Shown piece after piece: positions 6,072-7,528 of a stretch of DNA of 7,528 nucleotides. A program made the translations under genes and the position numbers. Source of the stretch: Candidatus Heimdallarchaeota archaeon (lineage in GTDB: Archaea; Asgardarchaeota; Heimdallarchaeia; Heimdallarchaeales; Kariarchaeaceae); assembly GCA_029882335.1 (NCBI GenBank), contig JAOUKW010000199.1, positions 1 to 7,528 of the forward strand, in the 5' to 3' direction. Below the pieces are notes generated by a model, which saw nothing but the letters and a program-made list of their open reading frames with translations, was not told where the DNA came from and made no database searches. Numbering within the stretch: position 1 is the stretch's first letter; each line of letters begins with the position of its first letter.

Positions 6072-7528
6072 TTAATCTATTAAATTCCCTCTGTTCAATA
6101 AGTTTAAGGGATCAAATTCTAATTTCATGTTTTTTATTTCATCTAATCCTTCTTGTCCATACATGTAAAACAAAGCAGGTTTACCATCAAACCTTTTCTT
6201 TCCCAGACCATGTTCTGCAGCTATTGATCCTTCCCAGAGTACAACTTGTTTCATAAGGTCAAATAATTTATTTTTAGCAAATATATACTCTTCATCATTT
6301 CGAGGAAGTAAATTTAAATGAACATGACTATCGCCTGCATGTGCCCAAAAAGCATAACCAAAACTATCACCTAAAGGTACTCTAGCGTTTTGATATTTTT
6401 CAAATTCTTCTCCAATTTCAAAAACTCGGTGAAAAATATCCTTGAAGTTCCTAGGTGGAACAGAATAATCAGTACCTAATTTTGATTGACTATGTTTTCT
6501 AACGATTGAATTTACTGTTTCAGGAACTGCATGTCTAATTTCCTTATGGTTTTCTATTTCTTTTGCCGATAACGCGACTGATGTCTCTTGGATTCCTAAT
6601 TTTTCAAATACATTAATCCAAAAGTCTATAGCTTTGTCAAAATCGTCCTCATTAGATGTATCTTGTTCTAATATTACAATAGATTTCACACTATCTTGAA
6701 TTTGCTTTCTACTTCGAATTATCTTTACTGCATTTTCGTCTAAATATTCCACAGAAAGTGGAATTGGCCATAAATTTAAATCCCTTTGTTCACGACATAA
6801 TTCGATAAGATTAAATGATTGCTCAACGCTATCACAATATACCATAATATTAGATATTTGTTCAGGTTGCCTTATTAAATTCAGTGTTACCTGAGTGATT
6901 ACACCAAATAAACCATCTGTACCAATAAATAGATCAATTGGATGACTAGTATCATGGATTATTGGACCGGCTACATTTTTTCTAACATTGCTAACTTTAT
7001 ATTTTGGTCTTGATATTTTTTTGATCGTATTGTTGTATTTAAGGTGAATATAATTCTTATCTATGACTGATGTGTCATCCCTTGATAAAATCAGGATTTC
7101 TCCTGTTGGTGTGACTACACGCAAAGAATGAACCCAATCCCTTGTTGAACCATATTTGAAACTTCTAGCACCAGAGGCATTTGTAGTTACATTACCTCCA
7201 ATAAATGCAGATCTTTCAGTAGGATCAGGTGGATAAAACCAACCTGAGTCCTTCACAAAATTTTGAATTGATTTTATAGTCATTGATACAGGGACTGTAA
7301 GTAGAGCCTTATTATGATTAATTTCTTCTAAATGGACTTGGTAAGTTTTCTTTACTTCTACATCCTGCCATCTTATAGAATTTCCCTCATCTTCCTCAAG
7401 TGTTACCATATTATCAGTGGCAATTATCCATCCGCCTAATGGAGCTCTACCTCCGGATAGACCAGTACCACCTCCAGAAATAGTGACAGGAATTTCGATA
7501 GAATTGGCTTCTTTAATTATTATTGATA
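6072..7528 (-). CDS. FAD-linked oxidase, GlcD/D-lactate dehydrogenase family (5' end outside window)
   Basis: This flavoenzyme would oxidise a 2-hydroxyacid such as D-lactate or glycolate to the 2-oxoacid. The frame stays open to the right edge, giving 484 visible residues, so the ATG at 7409 is internal. The codons upstream of it encode the core of the FAD-binding PCMH domain, including SGGGTGLSGGRAPLGG (17-32 of the visible part). Further landmarks are PPDPTERSAFIGGN (99-112) with TNASGARSFKYGSTRDWV (115-132), and IGTDGLFGVIT (201-211), a variant of the usual GSEGTLGVIT. The C-terminal FAD-oxidase_C domain has HAGDSHVHLNLLP (396-408), matching the metal/substrate histidine motif HxGDxxxH, then AEHGLGKKR (437-445) and a closing EFDPLNLLNRGNL. 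No iron-sulfur cluster motif appears after the oxidase domain, so it is a single-subunit form without the fused Fe-S domain. It ends 95 bp before the dehydratase on the same strand. The substrate and electron acceptor are not determinable. Confidence 0.9.
   Translation of the reverse strand, partial: SIIIKEANSIEIPVTISGGGTGLSGGRAPLGGWIIATDNMVTLEEDEGNSIRWQDVEVKKTYQVHLEEINHNKALLTVPVSMTIKSIQNFVKDSGWFYPPDPTERSAFIGGNVTTNASGARSFKYGSTRDWVHSLRVVTPTGEILILSRDDTSVIDKNYIHLKYNNTIKKISRPKYKVSNVRKNVAGPIIHDTSHPIDLFIGTDGLFGVITQVTLNLIRQPEQISNIMVYCDSVEQSFNLIELCREQRDLNLWPIPLSVEYLDENAVKIIRSRKQIQDSVKSIVILEQDTSNEDDFDKAIDFWINVFEKLGIQETSVALSAKEIENHKEIRHAVPETVNSIVRKHSQSKLGTDYSVPPRNFKDIFHRVFEIGEEFEKYQNARVPLGDSFGYAFWAHAGDSHVHLNLLPRNDEEYIFAKNKLFDLMKQVVLWEGSIAAEHGLGKKRFDGKPALFYMYGQEGLDEIKNMKLEFDPLNLLNRGNLID

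Noticed and set aside
6072..7409. A complete 445-residue oxidase starting at ATG 7409
   Set aside because: The upstream codons in the same frame encode conserved FAD-binding residues, so the coding region continues to the window edge.
1..7528. CRISPR array, tRNA/rRNA genes, insertion sequences or phage genes
   Set aside because: No regularly spaced repeats, no tRNA-like cloverleaf, no transposase or integrase motifs and no terminal inverted repeats with target duplications were seen on either strand.

Overview
The window is AT-rich throughout and looks archaeal. The evidence is a TrmB-family winged-helix regulator (a mostly archaeal family), a TTTAAATA box of the archaeal TATA type at the expected distance upstream of an operon, mixed translation starts (Shine-Dalgarno sites inside the operon, apparently leaderless or SD-less starts elsewhere), and heavy use of ATA and AGA codons. 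The lineage cannot be fixed from the sequence alone. An AT-rich mesophilic archaeon, for example Asgard or Nitrososphaeria-like, would fit, but that is a guess.

Layout. (1) Positions 2-478, plus strand: the 3' end of a small four-helix membrane protein that resembles the CopD/HemJ-like group. Its start lies outside the window. (2) Positions 522-1595, minus strand, convergent with the first gene: an unrecognised polytopic membrane protein with 7-8 helices and a short charged cytoplasmic tail. (3) Positions 1596-2104: about 500 bp with no convincing gene, only short degenerate-looking reading frames and weak inverted repeats. (4) Positions 4770 down to 2105, minus strand: a compact three-gene operon encoding an ABC ATPase, an ABC-2 type permease and a TrmB-family regulator. 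The first two genes overlap by 14 bp and the regulator follows after a 10-bp gap. (5) Positions 4771-5010: the control region of that operon. It contains a TATA box and, abutting its upstream side, a perfect 11-bp inverted repeat with a 9-bp spacer, a good candidate operator for the operon's own TrmB protein. (6) Positions 5011-5976, minus strand: a PLP-dependent threonine/serine dehydratase-like enzyme with no ACT regulatory domain and probably a leaderless GTG start. (7) Positions 6072-7528, minus strand: most of an FAD-linked oxidase of the GlcD/D-lactate dehydrogenase family. It runs off the right edge, so the ATG at 7409 is internal and not the true start.

How the parts fit. The best-supported functional unit is the ATPase-permease-regulator operon: a likely exporter controlled by a regulator made from the same transcript, which would act on the palindrome beside the promoter. 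The dehydratase (2-oxoacids from hydroxy-amino acids) and the FAD enzyme (2-hydroxyacids to 2-oxoacids) both belong to small organic-acid metabolism. They are separated by 95 bp with a possible promoter in between, so a shared pathway is only a suggestion. I see no CRISPR array, tRNA, rRNA, transposase or phage gene, and no clear evidence of a wholly new system. The least explained items are the orphan multi-helix protein and the 1596-2104 gap.
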